Below the pieces are notes generated by a model. The model was not told where the DNA came from. It saw nothing but the letters and a program-made list of their open reading frames with translations, and searched no databases. 64,000 bases of DNA from LSCE01 sp050485425 (lineage in GTDB: Bacteria; Pseudomonadota; Gammaproteobacteria; Nitrococcales; Aquisalimonadaceae): positions 1 through 64,000 of the forward strand of contig JBJHBJ010000001.1 in the NCBI GenBank assembly GCA_050485425.1, written 5' to 3'. Positions 35,829-45,615 of the stretch are shown here, piece by piece. Within the stretch, counting starts at the first letter, position 1. Each line of letters begins with the position of its first letter. The position numbers and the translations under genes were made by a program.

Positions 35829-38426
35829 ATGGTACGCAGACTGGCTCTAGTGACTGCTTTCGTATGTCTCCTGCTTCCGTCGCTGGTTTCAGCTCTTGGG
35901 GTGGGTAATATCGAAACACGATCGGCGCTGAATGAGCCGCTGGATGCTCGAATCCCGCTGATTTCCGCCCGTTCCGACGATATCGAATCGTTGCAGGTCC
36001 GGTTGGCACCGGTCGAGGCCTTCGAACGCGTCGGCCTGGACCGCCCCTTCCACCTGTCGCAGCTCACGTTCGATGTCGTCACCGACGATGGCCCCCAGCC
36101 CTATATCCGGGTGCGTACCCAGAATCCGGTTCGCGAACCGTTCATTGCCTTCCTGGTCGAGGTGCGCTGGTCCGGTGGTCGCCTGCTGCGTGAATACACC
36201 ATGCTGCTGGATCCGCCGGTCCACACGCCGCGTGAAACGGCTCCGCCGCCGCGTATGGCCGACCCCGCGCCCAGTGTCGAACAACCCGCCGAACGCCCCG
36301 GCCCGGGAACCGCTCCCGGCCGTCCGGCCACGCGCGATCGTGTCGCCGAAGTGCCCGCACGGGCCAGCGAGTACGGCCCGGTACAGCGCAACGAGACCGC
36401 CTGGGACGTGGCCCTGGCCACCCGGCCCGACGACTCCGTTACCGTGCATCAGATGATGATGGCGCTGGTCCGTGCCAATCCCAACGCCTTCATTGATGGC
36501 AACGTGAACAACCTCCGTGCCGGCGCCATCCTGCGTGTGCCGGACCGTGCCGAAATCCAGTCCATGAGCGCCGCCGAGTCCCGGCGCGAGTTTGCCCGCC
36601 ACGTGGATGAATGGCGCGCCGGTCGCAGCCCGGCGCCGGCGGCCGAGCCTCCCTCCGAGGAAGCGGTCGCCCAGCGTGAGGATGACGGCCGGTTGCAGGT
36701 GATGGCCGCTGGCGAGAGCGACGGCGACGACGCCACCGCGTCGGTGCTGGACGAGGATCTGGAGGCCACTCCCGAAAACATGGCCCGCATGCGGCGCGAG
36801 CTGCTCGCCAGCCAGGAAGAAACCGCCGACCTGCGCTCCCAGAACCAGGAACTGCAGCGCATGACCGAGGAGATGCGTCAGCGCGTGGAAGCGCTGGAGC
36901 GCCTGGTCGACCTTGACATGCAGCCGGGCGTGACCGGTACGCCGTCGGATGATCCGCTGGCAGCCCTGCCGGACCTGCTGGAGCCGGAAGACCCGGTCGC
37001 TGCCGCGCCGGACGAACCGGCAGAGCTGCCGGAGACCGATCTGCTGGGGCTGGACGACGAACTGCTCGTGGACGACGAGGAAGCCGTTGCCGCCGAGGAT
37101 GACGAAGCGGCCGTGGCCGGTGCCGGCGAACCGGCGGTGGAAGATCCTGCCGCGGCCGAGCTGCAGGACGATGTCGCCGCCGCGCCGCAGACGACACCCG
37201 CGCCGGCCCAGCCCGCGCAGGTGCCCGACTTCCAGCAGCCGCAGCAACCCGCACCGTGGGAAGATCCCCGCCTGCTGGGCCTGGGTGCTGCCGTGATCCT
37301 GGCCCTGATTACCCTGCTGCTGCTGGTCATGCGCCGCCGGCGCAAGGCGGCCGCCGCGGTGGCCGGCGCCCCGCTGGCTGCGGGTGGCGGTGTGGTCGAG
37401 GATGACGACCTGAGGGACGAAGCCGCTGCGGCTGCTCTGGCCGACGAGCCGCAGACCCAGGCTGATCCGCTGGAGGAAGCGGAGGAGTACATGGGTTACG
37501 GCCGGTACGATCAGGCACGCGAAGTCATCGAGAAGGGTCTGATCACCGACCCCGACAACAAGCACCTGCGCCTGAAGCTGATGGAGATTCACGCGCTGAA
37601 TCACGACCGTGCCGAATTCGAGGCCGAGGCCCAGGTCCTGTACGGGCATGTCGACGGCTCGGACGATCCGGTCTGGCAGCGTGCCGCAGAGATGGGCGCG
37701 GAGATCGCGCCGGAGAACCCGCTGTTCTCCGTGGCCGATGGCGGCAGCGACAGCCTGCTCGACGAAACCTTCGATCTTGACGCCGACGGCGACGTCGAAG
37801 CCCCCGAGGCGCCGCGTCCGGCAGCCGAGAGCTATGCCGACATCGGTGACATGGAGTTCGACGGCCTGGACGACGAACTGAGCGACCTGGCGTTCTCGCT
37901 GGACGACAAGCGTTCGGAAGACGAGCCGGTCCGGGAGACTGCGGCTGCCGACACCGGGGACGATGATTTCGGCCTGGACTTCGATCTGGACAGCGAGCCG
38001 GAACCGCGTCGCCAGGCAGAGGAAGCCGCCGATGCCGGAGGTGCCCTGGATGAGGACGAGGGCGACGACCTGTCCCTGGACTTCGACGTGGACAGCCGTG
38101 GCGTTGCCGCCACCGGGGACGAACTGGACGTCGACAAGGCGTTGGAAGGGCTGGATCTCGACAACGATACCGGCCTGGAAGAGGATGCGCTGGATCTGGA
38201 CGACAGCGGCGATCGCACGGCTGCTGCGGCTGCCCATGCCGGCGACAGCGACGACGATGACGATCTGTTCGGCGGTGCCGACGAGAACAGCACCAAGCTC
38301 GACCTGGCCAAGGCCTACCTGGACATGGGCGACGCCGAAGGCGCGCGCAGCCTGCTGGAGGAGGTCCTGGAAGAGGGTGACGACGCGCAGAAGCGGGAAG
38401 CGCAGGAGCTGATGGCCCAGGCCTGA
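35829..38426 (+). CDS. fimV: FimV, polar scaffold and peptidoglycan-binding protein
   Basis: An 865-residue protein. It has a signal peptide (about 1-22), the FimV N-terminal region opening LGVGNIETRSALNEPLDARI, a LysM-type fold near residues 180-235, a coiled coil near 315-360, and one transmembrane helix near 478-498 followed by RRRRK. A very acidic cytoplasmic region ends in the FimV C-terminal TPR (STKLDLAKAYLDMGDAEGAR). In Pseudomonas FimV organises the cell pole, supporting type IV pili and twitching through PilMNOPQ assembly and cAMP signalling. The acid bias (repeated DLDxD) is stronger than usual and fits a salt-adapted proteome. The locus order asd-fimV-truA is conserved. Confidence 0.93.
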   Translation: MVRRLALVTAFVCLLLPSLVSALGVGNIETRSALNEPLDARIPLISARSDDIESLQVRLAPVEAFERVGLDRPFHLSQLTFDVVTDDGPQPYIRVRTQNPVREPFIAFLVEVRWSGGRLLREYTMLLDPPVHTPRETAPPPRMADPAPSVEQPAERPGPGTAPGRPATRDRVAEVPARASEYGPVQRNETAWDVALATRPDDSVTVHQMMMALVRANPNAFIDGNVNNLRAGAILRVPDRAEIQSMSAAESRREFARHVDEWRAGRSPAPAAEPPSEEAVAQREDDGRLQVMAAGESDGDDATASVLDEDLEATPENMARMRRELLASQEETADLRSQNQELQRMTEEMRQRVEALERLVDLDMQPGVTGTPSDDPLAALPDLLEPEDPVAAAPDEPAELPETDLLGLDDELLVDDEEAVAAEDDEAAVAGAGEPAVEDPAAAELQDDVAAAPQTTPAPAQPAQVPDFQQPQQPAPWEDPRLLGLGAAVILALITLLLLVMRRRRKAAAAVAGAPLAAGGGVVEDDDLRDEAAAAALADEPQTQADPLEEAEEYMGYGRYDQAREVIEKGLITDPDNKHLRLKLMEIHALNHDRAEFEAEAQVLYGHVDGSDDPVWQRAAEMGAEIAPENPLFSVADGGSDSLLDETFDLDADGDVEAPEAPRPAAESYADIGDMEFDGLDDELSDLAFSLDDKRSEDEPVRETAAADTGDDDFGLDFDLDSEPEPRRQAEEAADAGGALDEDEGDDLSLDFDVDSRGVAATGDELDVDKALEGLDLDNDTGLEEDALDLDDSGDRTAAAAAHAGDSDDDDDLFGGADENSTKLDLAKAYLDMGDAEGARSLLEEVLEEGDDAQKREAQELMAQA

Positions 38427-38458
38427 TGGCTGCGGCCTGCCGCACTTCGAGGTACCAT

Positions 38459-38481
38459 CTGGCCGGGCTCAGCCCGGCCAG
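38459..38481 (+). terminator. Hairpin terminator after fimV
   Basis: CTGGCCGGGC and GCCCGGCCAG form a perfect 10-base stem around TCA, followed by ATGCTTTTC. A short, weak U tract suggests a rho-independent terminator of moderate strength. Confidence 0.65.
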
Positions 38482-38548
38482 ATGCTTTTCGGGGGTATGC
38501 TTCCGGCCGGGCCGGCGATGATCGGCGGCTGCATGGAGAGGGTGATCG

Positions 38549-39331
38549 ATGCGGATAGCACTCGGCGTGGAATACAACGGCCGAGCCTACGCGGGCTGGC
38601 AGACGCAGCGGCACGCGCCTTCTATCCAGGGACGTCTGGAGCACGCCCTCGCACAGGTGGCAGACCACCCGGTGTCGGTGGTCTGCGCCGGCCGCACCGA
38701 TGCCGGCGTGCATGCACTGGGGCAGGTTGTGCATTTCGATACTGAATCCGTGCGTACACCGCACGGCTGGCGGCTTGGTGCCACCAGCAACCTGCCGGAC
38801 GACATTGCCGTGCACTGGGCACAGCCTGTGCCGGACACCTTCAACGCCCGTTTCAGCGCCACTGCCAGGAGCTATCGCTATGCCATCCTGGTGCGGCCGG
38901 TGCGGCCGGGCATGCTGGACGGCCTGGTATCGTGGACCTGGAAAGCGCTGGATGCCGATGCCATGCACCTGGCCGCCCAGGTCCTGGAAGGGGAGCACGA
39001 CTTCACCTCGTTCCGTGCCGTGGCCTGCCAGGCGACACACGCGCGGCGCCGGATACTCGGCGTCCAGGTCTGGCGCCAGGGTGACTTTGTCTATCTCGAC
39101 ATCACCGCCAACGCCTTCCTGCACCATATGGTGAGAAACATCGCCGGTGCCCTGATGGCGGTGGGTACCGGTGAGCAGCCGGTGGAATGGATCGGCGAGG
39201 TTCTGGCAGCACGGGATCGCACGCAGGCCGGGGTAACGGCGCCGGCCGGCGGGCTCTACCTGGTCTCGGCGCACTATCCCGAGGAGTATCGCCTGCCCAG
39301 ACCCCCACGACCGCCGCTATTCAGCTCCTGA
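38549..39331 (+). CDS. truA: tRNA pseudouridine(38-40) synthase
   Basis: A 260-residue enzyme that makes pseudouridine at positions 38-40 of tRNA anticodon arms. Catalytic Asp51 is in VVCAGRTDAGVHALGQVVHF. The conserved start ALGVEYNGRAYAGWQTQ is complete. Its place between fimV and trpF is the usual gammaproteobacterial one. Confidence 0.95.
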   Translation: MRIALGVEYNGRAYAGWQTQRHAPSIQGRLEHALAQVADHPVSVVCAGRTDAGVHALGQVVHFDTESVRTPHGWRLGATSNLPDDIAVHWAQPVPDTFNARFSATARSYRYAILVRPVRPGMLDGLVSWTWKALDADAMHLAAQVLEGEHDFTSFRAVACQATHARRRILGVQVWRQGDFVYLDITANAFLHHMVRNIAGALMAVGTGEQPVEWIGEVLAARDRTQAGVTAPAGGLYLVSAHYPEEYRLPRPPRPPLFSS

Positions 39332-39431
39332 GCATGCTGCCTGAACGACGGGTAATCGTGACAACGGCGGCCATGTTCCTTACTATCGAGTGCTTTTCCC
39401 GACATCCAGTCCCGTGGCAGAGAACCGATCG

Positions 39432-40052
39432 TTGCGAACTCGCGTCAAAATCTGTGGCCTGACCCGTGTGGATGATGCCGTCGAGGCCTGCCGGCTGGGG
39501 GCGGACGCCATCGGTCTGGTATTCTACCCGGACAGTTCCAGGGCTGTGCGCCCGGAGCAGGCAGCGGATATCGCCCGGGCCTTGCCCCCGTTCGTCAGCG
39601 TGGTACCGCTGTTCCTGAACCCGGGGGAAGCGCTGGTGCGGCAGGTGCTGGAGACGGTGCCGGTGGATCTGCTGCAGTTCCACGGGGAGGAGTCTCCCGC
39701 TTTCTGCGAATCTTTCGGTCGTCGCTACATCAAGGCTGTGCCGATGGGCGGCGGCCAGGATCCGGCAGCCTACGCGGCGCGCTACCGGTACGCGTCGGGT
39801 TTTCTGCTGGACAGCCACATGCCGGGCGGTGCGGGCGGTTCCGGCAAGGCGTTCGACTGGCGGGCGATTCCCGCCGATCTCGGGCGCCCGCTCATCATCG
39901 CCGGCGGCCTGAATGCCGCCAACGTGGGCGAGGCCATTCGGCGTTACCGCCCTTGGGGCGTGGATGTGAGCAGCGGGGTGGAGTCGGCGCCCGGCATCAA
40001 GGACGCCCAGGCCATCGCAACATTCATCAACGAGGTGCAACGTGTCCAATAG
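39432..40052 (+). CDS. trpF: Phosphoribosylanthranilate isomerase
   Basis: A TIM-barrel enzyme of about 206 residues that converts N-(5'-phosphoribosyl)-anthranilate to CdRP in tryptophan synthesis. Signatures are VKICGLTRVDDAVEACRLGAD, DLLQFHGEE and IIAGGLNAANV. The start is uncertain: TTG at 39432 gives the family-typical MRTRVKICGL and has AGAGAA seven bases before it; a GTG at 39414 would add six residues. It overlaps trpB by 11 bases, implying coupling. Confidence 0.92.
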   Translation: MRTRVKICGLTRVDDAVEACRLGADAIGLVFYPDSSRAVRPEQAADIARALPPFVSVVPLFLNPGEALVRQVLETVPVDLLQFHGEESPAFCESFGRRYIKAVPMGGGQDPAAYAARYRYASGFLLDSHMPGGAGGSGKAFDWRAIPADLGRPLIIAGGLNAANVGEAIRRYRPWGVDVSSGVESAPGIKDAQAIATFINEVQRVQ

Positions 40053-41271
40053 CAATGCCGTGCAGGACGCCGTCGACTACTCCCTGTTCCCGGATGCCGA
40101 TGGGCATTTCGGCCCCTATGGCGGGCGGTTCGTGCCCGAGACGCTGATGGCGCCGCTTGCCGAACTCACCGAAGCCTATATGCGCTACCGGAACGACCCG
40201 GAGTTCCTGGCCGAATTCGACCGGGACTGCGCCGATTTCGTCGGCCGGCCCTCACCACTCTACCTGGCGGAGCGCTGGACCAGAAAGGTCGGCGGTGCCG
40301 AGATCTGGCTGAAGCGCGAGGATCTCAACCATACCGGCGCGCACAAGATCAACAACACCATCGGCCAGGCCCTGCTGGCCTCGCGCATGGGCAAGACCCG
40401 GCTGATCGCCGAGACCGGCGCCGGCCAGCACGGGGTCGCCAGTGCCACCGTTGCCGCCCGGCTGGGGCTGGAGTGCGTGGTGTACATGGGCGCGGAGGAC
40501 ATCCAGCGCCAGGCCCCGAACGTCTACCGCATGCGCCTGCTCGGCGCCAGGGTGGTTCCGGTGACCTCCGGCACGCGCACACTGAAAGACGCGATGAACG
40601 AGGCCATGCGCGACTGGGTTACCCATGTGGATGACACGTTCTACATCATCGGTACCGTGGCAGGCCCGCACCCGTACCCGATGATGGTGCGGGACTTCCA
40701 GTCCATCATCGGCCGCGAAGCCCGCCGGCAGATGCTGGAGAAGACCGGCGCTCTGCCGGATGCCCTGGTGGCCTGCGTCGGCGGCGGTTCGAACGCCATC
40801 GGCCTGTTCCACCCGTTCCTCAACGACGCGGATGTGGCCATGTACGGCGTCGAGGCCGGCGGCTTCGGCATCGAGTCCGGCCAGCACGCGGCGCCGCTTT
40901 GCGCCGGCAAGCCCGGGGTGCTGCACGGCAATCGCACCTATCTGATGGAAGACGAGAACGGCCAGATCATCGGCACGCACTCCGTGTCCGCCGGCCTGGA
41001 TTACCCGGGTGTGGGCCCCGAGCACTCCTGGCTGAAGGATATCCGCCGCGCCCGCTACGTCTCGGTTACCGACGACGAGGCCATGGACGCTTTCCACAAG
41101 CTGACCCGCAGCGAGGGCATCATTCCCGCGCTGGAAACCGCCCATGCCCTGGCCTACGCGGAGAAGCTGGCGGCAGAGCTGGGGTCGGGCAAGCGTATCA
41201 TCGTGAATCTCTCCGGCCGCGGCGACAAGGACATCAACACCGTGGCCACGCGTGAAGGAATCGAACTATGA
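40042..41271 (+). CDS. trpB: Tryptophan synthase beta chain
   Basis: A 409-residue PLP enzyme joining indole to serine. PLP-lysine Lys102 is in DLNHTGAHKINNTIGQAL, and the phosphate-binding GGGSNAIGLF is intact. Normal length. It overlaps trpF by 11 bases and trpA by four bases (ATGA), so all three are co-translated. In Pseudomonas trpBA lie elsewhere; here they are inserted between trpF and accD. Confidence 0.97.
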   Translation: MSNSNAVQDAVDYSLFPDADGHFGPYGGRFVPETLMAPLAELTEAYMRYRNDPEFLAEFDRDCADFVGRPSPLYLAERWTRKVGGAEIWLKREDLNHTGAHKINNTIGQALLASRMGKTRLIAETGAGQHGVASATVAARLGLECVVYMGAEDIQRQAPNVYRMRLLGARVVPVTSGTRTLKDAMNEAMRDWVTHVDDTFYIIGTVAGPHPYPMMVRDFQSIIGREARRQMLEKTGALPDALVACVGGGSNAIGLFHPFLNDADVAMYGVEAGGFGIESGQHAAPLCAGKPGVLHGNRTYLMEDENGQIIGTHSVSAGLDYPGVGPEHSWLKDIRRARYVSVTDDEAMDAFHKLTRSEGIIPALETAHALAYAEKLAAELGSGKRIIVNLSGRGDKDINTVATREGIEL

Positions 41272-42092
41272 GCCGTCTGGCAGAACGCTTCCGCCAGCTC
41301 AAGGACAACGGCCGCCGGGCGCTGATCCCTTATATCACTGCCGGCGACCCACACCCTGAACTCACCGTTGAGCTGATGCACGCACTGGTGGACGCCGGTG
41401 CCGACGTGGTGGAAGTGGGGGTGCCGTTTTCCGACCCGATCGGTGACGGTCCGGTGATCCAGCTTGCCTGCGAACGGGCCCTGGCCCACGGTACCGGTAT
41501 CCGTGACGTGCTGGCGATGGTGGCCCGTTTCCGTGAGCGCGACCAGCAGACACCGGTGGTGCTGATGGGCTACATGAACCCCATCGAGATCATGGGCTAC
41601 CGAGGATTTGCCGAGGCTGCTGCCACGGCCGGCGTGGACGGCGTGCTGACGGTGGACATGCCCCCCGAGGAGATGGGCGAACTCAGTGATTGCCTGGCGG
41701 CCAGCGGCCTGGATCCGATCTTCCTGGTGGCGCCCACGACCACCGAGCAGCGCATGCGGACGATCTGTGATCACGCCAGGGGCTTCATCTACTATGTCTC
41801 CCTGAAGGGCGTGACCGGGTCCGGCACGCTGGACAAGAATGCCGTCGGCGAGCGCGTCGACCGCATCCACGGCATGACCGGTCTTCCGGTCGGCGTCGGT
41901 TTCGGCATCGACAGTGCCGAGAAAGCCGCCCGCATGAGCACCGTGGCCGACGCGGTGGTGGTGGGCAGCGCGCTGGTCAAGCAGATTGAAATGCATGCGG
42001 ATGACCACCCGGCGGTGGTGCGGGAAGTCACCGGCCTGTTGCGCGCGATGCGCAGCGCCATGGACGCGGAAAACGCGACTCAGACCGCCTGA
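41268..42092 (+). CDS. trpA: Tryptophan synthase alpha chain
   Basis: A 274-residue TIM-barrel lyase that cleaves indole-3-glycerol phosphate and channels indole to TrpB. Catalytic Glu49 and Asp60 are in ADVVEVGVPFSDPIGDGPVI. Its length is the family norm. It overlaps trpB by four bases and precedes accD by 20. Confidence 0.97.
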   Translation: MSRLAERFRQLKDNGRRALIPYITAGDPHPELTVELMHALVDAGADVVEVGVPFSDPIGDGPVIQLACERALAHGTGIRDVLAMVARFRERDQQTPVVLMGYMNPIEIMGYRGFAEAAATAGVDGVLTVDMPPEEMGELSDCLAASGLDPIFLVAPTTTEQRMRTICDHARGFIYYVSLKGVTGSGTLDKNAVGERVDRIHGMTGLPVGVGFGIDSAEKAARMSTVADAVVVGSALVKQIEMHADDHPAVVREVTGLLRAMRSAMDAENATQTA

Positions 42093-42112
42093 TAGCGACA
42101 GGAACAGAGATC

Positions 42113-43006
42113 ATGAGCTGGTTCGAAAAACTGATGCCCTCCCGGATTCGTACCGATTCGGACGAGAAGGCGAAAAACCGTAGCGTTCCCGAGGGACTGT
42201 GGACCAAATGCCCCGGCTGCTCCGCCGTGCTCTACCGGCCCGAGGTGGAACGCAACCAGGAGGTCTGCCCCAAGTGCTCCCATCACATGAGGATCGGCGC
42301 GCGGGCCAGGCTCCAGGGCTTCCTGGACGAGGGCACCACTGCCGAAATCGGCGATACCGTCAAGCCGGTGGATCTGCTCAAGTTCCGGGACAGCAAAAAG
42401 TACAAGGACCGCCTCGCCCAGGCGACCAAGGCCACGGGCGAGGATGACGCGCTGGTGGCCATGCGTGGCACCGTCGGCGGCCTGCCGCTGGTTGCCTGCG
42501 TGTTCGAGTTCGACTTCATGGGCGGATCCATGGGGTCGGTGGTGGGTGAGCGCTTCGTGCGCGCGGCCGACATCGCCCTGGCCGAGCGGATCCCGCTGGT
42601 GTGTTTCTCCGCCAGCGGCGGCGCGCGCATGCAGGAGGCACTGTTCTCGCTGATGCAGATGGCCAAGACCAGTGCGGTGCTGCGCCGGCTGAAGGACGAG
42701 GGCGTGCCGTACATCTCGGTGCTGACGGACCCGACCATGGGCGGTGTCTCCGCCAGCCTGGCCATGCTTGGCGACGTCAACGTGGCCGAGCCCGGCGCCC
42801 TGATTGGTTTCGCCGGCCCGCGGGTGATCGAGCAGACCGTGCGCGAGACCTTGCCGGAAGGCTTCCAGCGTGCCGAATTCCTGGTCGAGCACGGCGCCAT
42901 CGACATGATCGTCGACCGTCGCGACATGCGTGAACGCCTGGGGCGCATCCTGGCCATCATGACCCATCAGCCCTCGCTGCAGGTCAAGCGCCTGGAGCAG
43001 GCCTGA
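42113..43006 (+). CDS. accD: Acetyl-CoA carboxylase carboxyltransferase beta subunit
   Basis: A 297-residue subunit of the carboxyltransferase that makes malonyl-CoA for fatty-acid synthesis. The four zinc cysteines are in WTKCPGCSAVLY and EVCPKCSHHM. The crotonase fold carries FDFMGGSMGSVVGERFVRAAD and FSASGGARMQEA. The order accD-folC is typical. Confidence 0.96.
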   Translation: MSWFEKLMPSRIRTDSDEKAKNRSVPEGLWTKCPGCSAVLYRPEVERNQEVCPKCSHHMRIGARARLQGFLDEGTTAEIGDTVKPVDLLKFRDSKKYKDRLAQATKATGEDDALVAMRGTVGGLPLVACVFEFDFMGGSMGSVVGERFVRAADIALAERIPLVCFSASGGARMQEALFSLMQMAKTSAVLRRLKDEGVPYISVLTDPTMGGVSASLAMLGDVNVAEPGALIGFAGPRVIEQTVRETLPEGFQRAEFLVEHGAIDMIVDRRDMRERLGRILAIMTHQPSLQVKRLEQA

Positions 43007-43020
43007 CGCCGGAGCAGGGC

Positions 43021-44289
43021 ATGCGGTTTCAGCGCCTGGAAGACTGGCTGGTCTGGCAGGAGAACCTGCACCCCAAGGCCATCGACCTCGGGCTGGAACG
43101 CGTCCGGCACGTAGCCGGTCGGCTTGACCTGCTCGCTCCGGCCTGTCCGGTACTCACGGTGGCCGGCACCAACGGCAAGGGCTCGGCTGTGGCGTACGCC
43201 GAGTCCATCCTGCTTGCTGCCGGTTACCGGACCGGCAGCTACACCTCTCCTCACCTGCTGCATTACAGTGAGCGCATCCACCTTGACGGCCGTCCGGTGG
43301 ACGAACCGGCCCTGCTGGAGGCCTTCGATGCGGTGGATCGCGCCCGCGGGGAGGAAACCCTCAGCTATTTCGAGTTCGGCACGCTGGCCGCGCTATGGCT
43401 GTTCAAGCGCGCCGCGCCCGACGTGCTGATCCTGGAAGTCGGGCTGGGAGGGCGGCTCGATGCGGTGAACGTGGTGGACCCCAGCGTGGCCCTGGTGACT
43501 TCCATCGGCCTGGATCATGCGGACTGGCTCGGGACGGATCTGCAGCAGATCGGCCGCGAGAAGGCAGGCATCTTCCGCGCCGGGCGCCCCGCGGTCTACG
43601 CCTCCGGCGTCATGCCCGAGAGCATCCCGGAAACCGCGGCGACAGTCGGTGCGGAACTCTACCGGCCCGGTGCCGGTTTCCGCTGGCAGCGGCACGGGGA
43701 CGGCAGTTGGGAGTACCAGGATACCCGTGGCACCCTGGGGTCACTTCCCGCGCCGGGCTTGATCGGTGACGTCCAGTACGGCAACGCCGCCGGTGTTCTG
43801 TGCGCACTGGGATTGCTCTCCTCGCGCCTTCCGCTCGACGAACACGCCATTCGCCAGGGGCTCCGCCAGGCCCGGCTGGCCGGGCGGATGCAGCACATGC
43901 CCGGTCCCGTGGACTGGTTGCTGGATGTGGCGCACAATGCCGATAGCGCGGTCACGCTGGCGTCGAACCTGGCGGCGGCGCCCCCGAGCGGACGCCGGCT
44001 GGCCTTGTTCGCGGTGATGGCGCGCAAGGAACTGGCGCCGGTGATCGAGCCGTTGCGGCCGCTTTTCCAGGGCTGGTTCCTGCTGGATCTGCCCGACACC
44101 GGTGCCCGGCCGGCACGGGAGGTTGCCGATTACCTGGGCAAGGAGGCCGTTGTTGATGCCGGTACCACGGAAGAACTGCTCCCCCGAGTCGATGCTGCCC
44201 TGCGGCCCGGGGACCAACTGGTGGTTTTCGGCTCGTTTCGAACCGTGGAGGAAGCGCTGCGCTATCGCAGCCGCTCGGTGGCAGCCTGA
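43021..44289 (+). CDS. folC: Bifunctional dihydrofolate synthase/folylpolyglutamate synthase
   Basis: A 422-residue Mur-ligase-family enzyme that adds glutamate to dihydropteroate and to folates. Walker-type P-loop is TVAGTNGKGSAVAYAESIL. Further motifs are SPHLLHYSERIHLDG and LEVGLGGRLDAVNVV. It begins 14 bases after accD and its stop overlaps the dedD start by one base. Confidence 0.94.
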   Translation: MRFQRLEDWLVWQENLHPKAIDLGLERVRHVAGRLDLLAPACPVLTVAGTNGKGSAVAYAESILLAAGYRTGSYTSPHLLHYSERIHLDGRPVDEPALLEAFDAVDRARGEETLSYFEFGTLAALWLFKRAAPDVLILEVGLGGRLDAVNVVDPSVALVTSIGLDHADWLGTDLQQIGREKAGIFRAGRPAVYASGVMPESIPETAATVGAELYRPGAGFRWQRHGDGSWEYQDTRGTLGSLPAPGLIGDVQYGNAAGVLCALGLLSSRLPLDEHAIRQGLRQARLAGRMQHMPGPVDWLLDVAHNADSAVTLASNLAAAPPSGRRLALFAVMARKELAPVIEPLRPLFQGWFLLDLPDTGARPAREVADYLGKEAVVDAGTTEELLPRVDAALRPGDQLVVFGSFRTVEEALRYRSRSVAA

Positions 44290-44882
44290 TGCAACAGCGG
44301 CATAAACAACGGCTTATTGGTGCCATTGTCGTGGCAGCCCTGGCCATCATCTTCCTGCCCATGCTGCTGCGGGGGCCGGTGGAAAACCGTACCCTCAGCG
44401 TGCCCGCTGAAATTCCGCCGCGGCCGGATAGCCAGGCCACCGCGCCTGCCCGCAGTTCACCCGACTCCGGCCGGCCGCCTGCGGCACTGGACCGCATTCC
44501 CGTGCAACAACCCGAGCAGGACTCCGCTGCCGGCGCGCGGCCGCACGAGGAGGTGCCTCCCCGTGAAGCCCCGGAACCCGCACCTGCCGATGAGCGCGCC
44601 GCCGAGACGGCCGAGCCGGACCGGGAGGAGCCCGCCAGCCCGGTGGTCGAGGGCTACGCGGTGCAGGTGGGCAGCTTCAGCCGCCGGGACAACGCGTTCG
44701 CGTTGCGGGACAAGCTGCGCGAGAAGGGGTATTCCGCCTTCGTCGACGAGGCACAGCGGGAGCAGGGCGCCATATACCGCCTGCGCGTGGGGCCGGTCAT
44801 GGATCGCGACGAAGGACGGGAACTGGCCCGGCGGTTGCAGCAGGAGGAGAACCTGGATGGCCTGGTGGTTTCCCACCCCTGA
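44289..44882 (+). CDS. dedD: SPOR-domain cell-division protein, DedD-like
   Basis: A 197-residue bitopic protein. It has a short basic cytoplasmic start, one helix (about 9-27, LIGAIVVAALAIIFLPMLL), a long proline- and alanine-rich periplasmic linker (about 30-115), and a SPOR domain (about 119-195, YAVQVGSFSRRDNAFALRDK ... RLRVGP). SPOR domains bind denuded septal peptidoglycan. Its position after folC matches dedD of E. coli and its Pseudomonas equivalent. Confidence 0.88.
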   Translation: MQQRHKQRLIGAIVVAALAIIFLPMLLRGPVENRTLSVPAEIPPRPDSQATAPARSSPDSGRPPAALDRIPVQQPEQDSAAGARPHEEVPPREAPEPAPADERAAETAEPDREEPASPVVEGYAVQVGSFSRRDNAFALRDKLREKGYSAFVDEAQREQGAIYRLRVGPVMDRDEGRELARRLQQEENLDGLVVSHP

Positions 44883-44980
44883 CATCCGGCGTTGCGGTCG
44901 CCCGAACGGTTTCGCCCGGGGTTCCCGTCTGCTAACATCTGCGCTCGTTTTGGCCGCCTGCCGGACCACGCCGGAATCCG

Positions 44981-45550
44981 ATGAACTGGCTTGATTACGC
45001 CATTCTCGCAGTGATCGCCCTGTCTGCCCTGATCAGCCTGGTACGTGGCTTCGTACGCGAGGTCCTGTCGCTGCTGGTCTGGGTGCTGGCGTTCTGGGTC
45101 GGGATCCGTTTCTCCCAGCCGCTGTCCATGTATCTGGTGGAGTATATTGCCTCGCCCACCATCCGGTTGGGCGCGGCTTTCGCCGCGCTGTTCGTGCTCA
45201 CCTTGCTGGTGGGGGCGGTGATCAACTACCTGGCCGGACAGTTGGTCACCCGCACCGGTCTCAGCGGCACCGACCGCTTCATCGGCGTGTTGTTCGGCGT
45301 CGCCCGCGGCCTGGTGGTGGTGGCGGTGATCATGCTGGCCGCCGGACTGACCGCGTTGCCGCGGGAACCCTGGTGGCAGGAATCGATGATGGTCAGGCAG
45401 ATCCAGCCGTGGGTCTGCCGGGTGGGCGTGGACGAGTGGCTCACGGGCATGAGTGTCTATGCGCCACTGGTCAGCGAGGAAGAAGAGGCAGCCGGGAAGC
45501 CTGCGCCAGAATACTGGCAGGAGTTCTGCGACGACGTCCAGCAGTCCTGA
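44981..45550 (+). CDS. cvpA: CvpA family membrane protein
   Basis: A 189-residue protein with four transmembrane helices (about 4-22, 28-48, 64-85, 100-122) and a cytoplasmic tail. The start MNWLDYAILAVIALSALISL and the FVREVLSLLVWVLAFWVG segment are diagnostic. It was named for colicin V production; later work links it to bile and envelope stress. The order cvpA-purF is conserved across Gammaproteobacteria. Confidence 0.92.
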   Translation: MNWLDYAILAVIALSALISLVRGFVREVLSLLVWVLAFWVGIRFSQPLSMYLVEYIASPTIRLGAAFAALFVLTLLVGAVINYLAGQLVTRTGLSGTDRFIGVLFGVARGLVVVAVIMLAAGLTALPREPWWQESMMVRQIQPWVCRVGVDEWLTGMSVYAPLVSEEEEAAGKPAPEYWQEFCDDVQQS

Positions 45551-45615
45551 GGACGTGGCAGAGCGCAACTTTCCGGGCCGGCTCGTGCCCGGTCCGCATT
45601 GAGGGCAGACGTGTT

